6,556 bases of DNA from assembly GCA_000403945.1 (NCBI GenBank), contig APFI01000242.1:1-6556 (forward strand), given 5' to 3'. The stretch is from Desulfovibrio sp. Dsv1. GTDB lineage: Bacteria > Desulfobacterota > Desulfovibrionia > Desulfovibrionales > Desulfovibrionaceae. Below the pieces are notes generated by a model. The model saw only the letters and a list, made by a program, of their open reading frames with translations, did no database searches and was not told where the DNA came from. This document shows, piece by piece, positions 4,867-6,556 of this stretch (positions within the stretch are counted from its first letter, which is position 1; every line of letters begins with the position of its first letter). The position numbers were made by a program, and so were the translations under genes.

Positions 4867-6165
4867 GAATCCGAAGCGGATATGATTCCTGACCACCGGA
4901 AATTCCTTCGCGATGAAGTACCCGGCGGCATCGTTGATATGATCGTGCCCCGTTGTTTTGTCCGGTTCGCCGTTCTTCGCCCAAGGCTGCTGCTCAAGGG
5001 CCTCGACATACGACGGGCACTTGTCAGGGTTGACCCGGTAGCGCCGTTCCCCAACGGCATTGCAAAACATGGCGTTCATGGCGTTTATGCGGTCTTTGAC
5101 CGGTGGATTCGCGGCGTTGACGCTCACGGAAAAACCAGCCTCACGCAACAGGGCAATGTCCGTCTGGCTGGCATTGACAGACCGGCGTGAATCACCAGAA
5201 GCGTCCGGGTAAATGCGAATCTGGCACGTCGGGACATAGCGAACGCCATCATATCGCCAGTAGCGTTCCTTGATACGCCGGATCATGTCAGGCGTGTCGT
5301 ACCCGTTGACGAACTCATCCACGGCGCAGGGCAGGCCGTCGCGACGCACATGCACAACAGCCGCCATGCGCCCCACGTTGAAGTCCATACCGATGAACAA
5401 CGGTTCCCCCGGCCGGTTCGTCTCGTCCGTCGAGTTGTACTCCCGCTTGAAGCTGCAATAGATCGTACCGGAATTAAGGTTGACGAACTCGCCGTTGATA
5501 TAGGCGTCAATGAGCTGCGCCGGGTAGGATTCCAGCAGCGATGGGATGTAGTCTGGCGGCAGGCTGACCTCGTTTTCGTAGGTGCTGGCCTTGATAATGC
5601 CGTACAATTTTCTCAACTCCGGGTTTTCCCGCGGCCCCTTCTCGAACTGCTGGTAGACGAACTTGAACCCCTCCGGCGTGGTGGTCACGTCAATACCGTT
5701 ACGCAGCCCTTTGACGTTGTAGCGCATGCGGGCGAGTATCTTCCGCCACGCAACCGTCGCCTTGTCCACCGGCATCACGTCGATCTCGTCAACGAGGGCG
5801 TGCCCGATCTTGAAGCCGATGATGCTTTCCGGCTTGTCCATTGAACGGCATTTGATGACACCGCGCAGGGTTCTGCCGCTGTAGACAAAGACCTCGTGCG
5901 CCGACTGCTTCACCTCAACGTCCAGCCCCCATTGCTCGAAGCACTCGGCCACAGTTGGATAGAAGATGTCCCTGATCTGCGGATACGTCGGCGCGAAGTA
6001 CCCGGCATTGATACCCGGCCACTCGCAAAAATGACGCCCAAGAGAAGCACAGCCGGCCCAAGTCTTGCCCGCCCCAAAACCAGCGACATAGGCCCGGAAT
6101 TTCTGCGGCAAGGAAAGGAAAGCTGCCTGCGGCTCATTCAGGATCGGGTTCAGCTCTTTCCGCAT
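4864..6165 (-). CDS. Terminase large subunit (ATPase and nuclease)
   Basis: The motor that drives phage DNA into the capsid and cuts it. Numbered from ATG 6165, about 433 residues. The ATPase domain has Walker A GFGAGKT at 29-35, Walker B ALVDEID at about 123-129 with the catalytic Glu, and the coupling motif TTTPEG near 161-166. The RNase H-like nuclease domain has its acidic residues in FIGMDFNVG (D261), IYPDASGD (D321) and GHDHINDAAGYF (last Asp about 411), the usual metal-binding set. All key residues are present and the length is normal, so the gene looks intact. The ORF opens at 6216, but ATG 6165 is preferred because GAAGGGG lies just upstream and the overlap with the small terminase gene is then only 32 bases. 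It lies in the order terS-terL-portal on its own strand. Confidence 0.95.
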   Translation of the reverse strand: MRKELNPILNEPQAAFLSLPQKFRAYVAGFGAGKTWAGCASLGRHFCEWPGINAGYFAPTYPQIRDIFYPTVAECFEQWGLDVEVKQSAHEVFVYSGRTLRGVIKCRSMDKPESIIGFKIGHALVDEIDVMPVDKATVAWRKILARMRYNVKGLRNGIDVTTTPEGFKFVYQQFEKGPRENPELRKLYGIIKASTYENEVSLPPDYIPSLLESYPAQLIDAYINGEFVNLNSGTIYCSFKREYNSTDETNRPGEPLFIGMDFNVGRMAAVVHVRRDGLPCAVDEFVNGYDTPDMIRRIKERYWRYDGVRYVPTCQIRIYPDASGDSRRSVNASQTDIALLREAGFSVSVNAANPPVKDRINAMNAMFCNAVGERRYRVNPDKCPSYVEALEQQPWAKNGEPDKTTGHDHINDAAGYFIAKEFPVVRNHIRFGF

Positions 6166-6556
6166 TCTTTCCCCTTCGCCCATTGACCACACGCACATTG
6201 ATGACAGGCGGATCATTGGGCACGCCTTCTTTCTCGCCCTTCAAGTCAGCCAGCAAGCCTGCCGTCCTGCTGATCTGCGCCAGAGCTGTCGTGTGAGCCT
6301 GCTCAAGCCGCAAATAGTTCTGGGCGAACGTCTCCGCCGTGCTGGCCACGGTCTTGCTTTTTTCCCCAGCAAAATTCTCTGTCTGCGTCGTGGCGACAGT
6401 CAGTGTCACCACGGAAGGCTTTTTCTTGCCCGTCCCGTCATCTTTCCCGGCGTCCTGCTCAGCAAGCATGGCTTCCTTCATACGTCTGGCGATACGGAGC
6501 TCTTTCACCTTGAGAATACGCAGTTGTTCCTCAAGAACAGATACTGGGTCAGTATC
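6134..6556 (-). CDS. Terminase small subunit, C-terminal part (5' end off window)
   Basis: Read on the - strand, the frame is open from the window edge at 6556 to the stop at 6134-6136, 140 residues. A GTG at 6508 could be mistaken for a start, but codons upstream of it match terS residues 69-84 exactly as encoded on the + strand from 3425. Joined to residues 1-68 from 3221-3424, it gives a continuous 208-residue protein of normal size for this family. The part shown here has a charged helix (ELRIARRMKEAML), a Lys/Gly/Asp-rich linker, a Thr/Ala-rich region, and a further helix with LRLEQAHTTALAQISRTAGL, probably for oligomerisation. The tail is Arg- and Asp/Glu-rich and may contact the large subunit. 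Its 3' end overlaps the terL start by 32 bases. Confidence 0.8.
   Translation of the reverse strand, partial: DTDPVSVLEEQLRILKVKELRIARRMKEAMLAEQDAGKDDGTGKKKPSVVTLTVATTQTENFAGEKSKTVASTAETFAQNYLRLEQAHTTALAQISRTAGLLADLKGEKEGVPNDPPVINVRVVNGRRGKNAERAEPDPE
6495..6556 (-). repeat. 62-bp inverted repeat, copy 2 (window end)
   Basis: Exact reverse complement of 3425-3486. The sequence stops precisely at the last base of the repeat, at the outer edge of the 17-base palindrome (6540-6556). Such a stop is expected when an assembler ends a contig at a node shared with another part of the same contig; a length of 62 would equal k minus 1 for k of 63, but the assembler is not known. Confidence 0.95.

Noticed and set aside
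4151..4867. A 238-codon + strand ORF
   Set aside because: It lies wholly opposite the portal gene, has no family features, and shows the His/Arg/Pro-rich composition usual for antisense frames of GC-rich genes.
5350..5844. A 164-codon + strand ORF
   Set aside because: It is antisense to the well-supported large terminase gene and has no recognisable motif.
3425..6556. A programmed invertible switch bounded by 62-bp inverted repeats
   Set aside because: One orientation destroys both terS and the portal C-terminus, there is no invertase gene in view, and the repeat is simply an internal piece of the terS coding region. A chimera explains all of this more simply.
1..6556. tRNA or rRNA genes, CRISPR arrays, insertion sequences, attachment sites
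   Set aside because: No cloverleaf, spaced direct repeats, transposase or integrase motifs were seen on either strand.

Overview
The window looks like the packaging end of a tailed bacteriophage or prophage genome (Caudoviricetes). It holds a large terminase, a portal protein, a small terminase in two pieces, and a run of small accessory genes. Most of it has fairly high GC with Gram-negative style ribosome binding sites. A proteobacterial host, perhaps a Desulfovibrio relative, is only an impression from the gene style and is not shown by any single feature.

Left part (1-1401, + strand): a chain of very small genes, several linked by overlapping stop and start codons. They are a 50-codon coiled-coil piece, a 54-codon ORF, a GTG-started zinc-ribbon protein (395-688), a 52-codon and a 57-codon ORF (the latter with four Cys), and a 48-codon Arg-rich protein (1255-1401). 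Next, tightly packed, come a PP-loop ATPase of the PAPS-reductase-like family (1405-2103) and a ParB/IbrB-like protein (2069-2743). This pairing resembles the IbrA/IbrB pair of E. coli prophages. Tail to tail with the ParB gene lies an ASCH-domain gene on the - strand (2740-3165). A short AT-rich divergent control region with a perfect inverted repeat separates it from the small terminase start at 3221.

Right part (3221-6556): the gene order is broken. The first 68 codons of the small terminase, then a 62-bp segment, run on the + strand from 3221. At about 3487 the sequence switches abruptly to the antisense of the portal gene. From there to the window end everything is on the - strand: portal (start 4849), large terminase (start 6165), and the rest of the small terminase, which runs off the end at 6556. 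The last 62 bases of the window are the exact reverse complement of 3425-3486. Joining the two pieces at this repeat gives one continuous 208-residue small terminase in the same frame. The collinear genome is therefore almost certainly parB - ASCH(-) - terS - terL - portal. The arrangement here is a fold-back, most likely an amplification or assembly chimera, possibly a real rearranged molecule.

How the genes work together: the small and large terminase and the portal form the DNA packaging motor. The PP-loop/ParB pair, the ASCH protein and the small basic or Cys-containing proteins are accessory. They may act in regulation or nucleic-acid modification, but the sequence does not prove this. 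A strong hairpin followed by six Ts lies inside the PP-loop ATPase coding region and looks like an intragenic terminator or attenuator.
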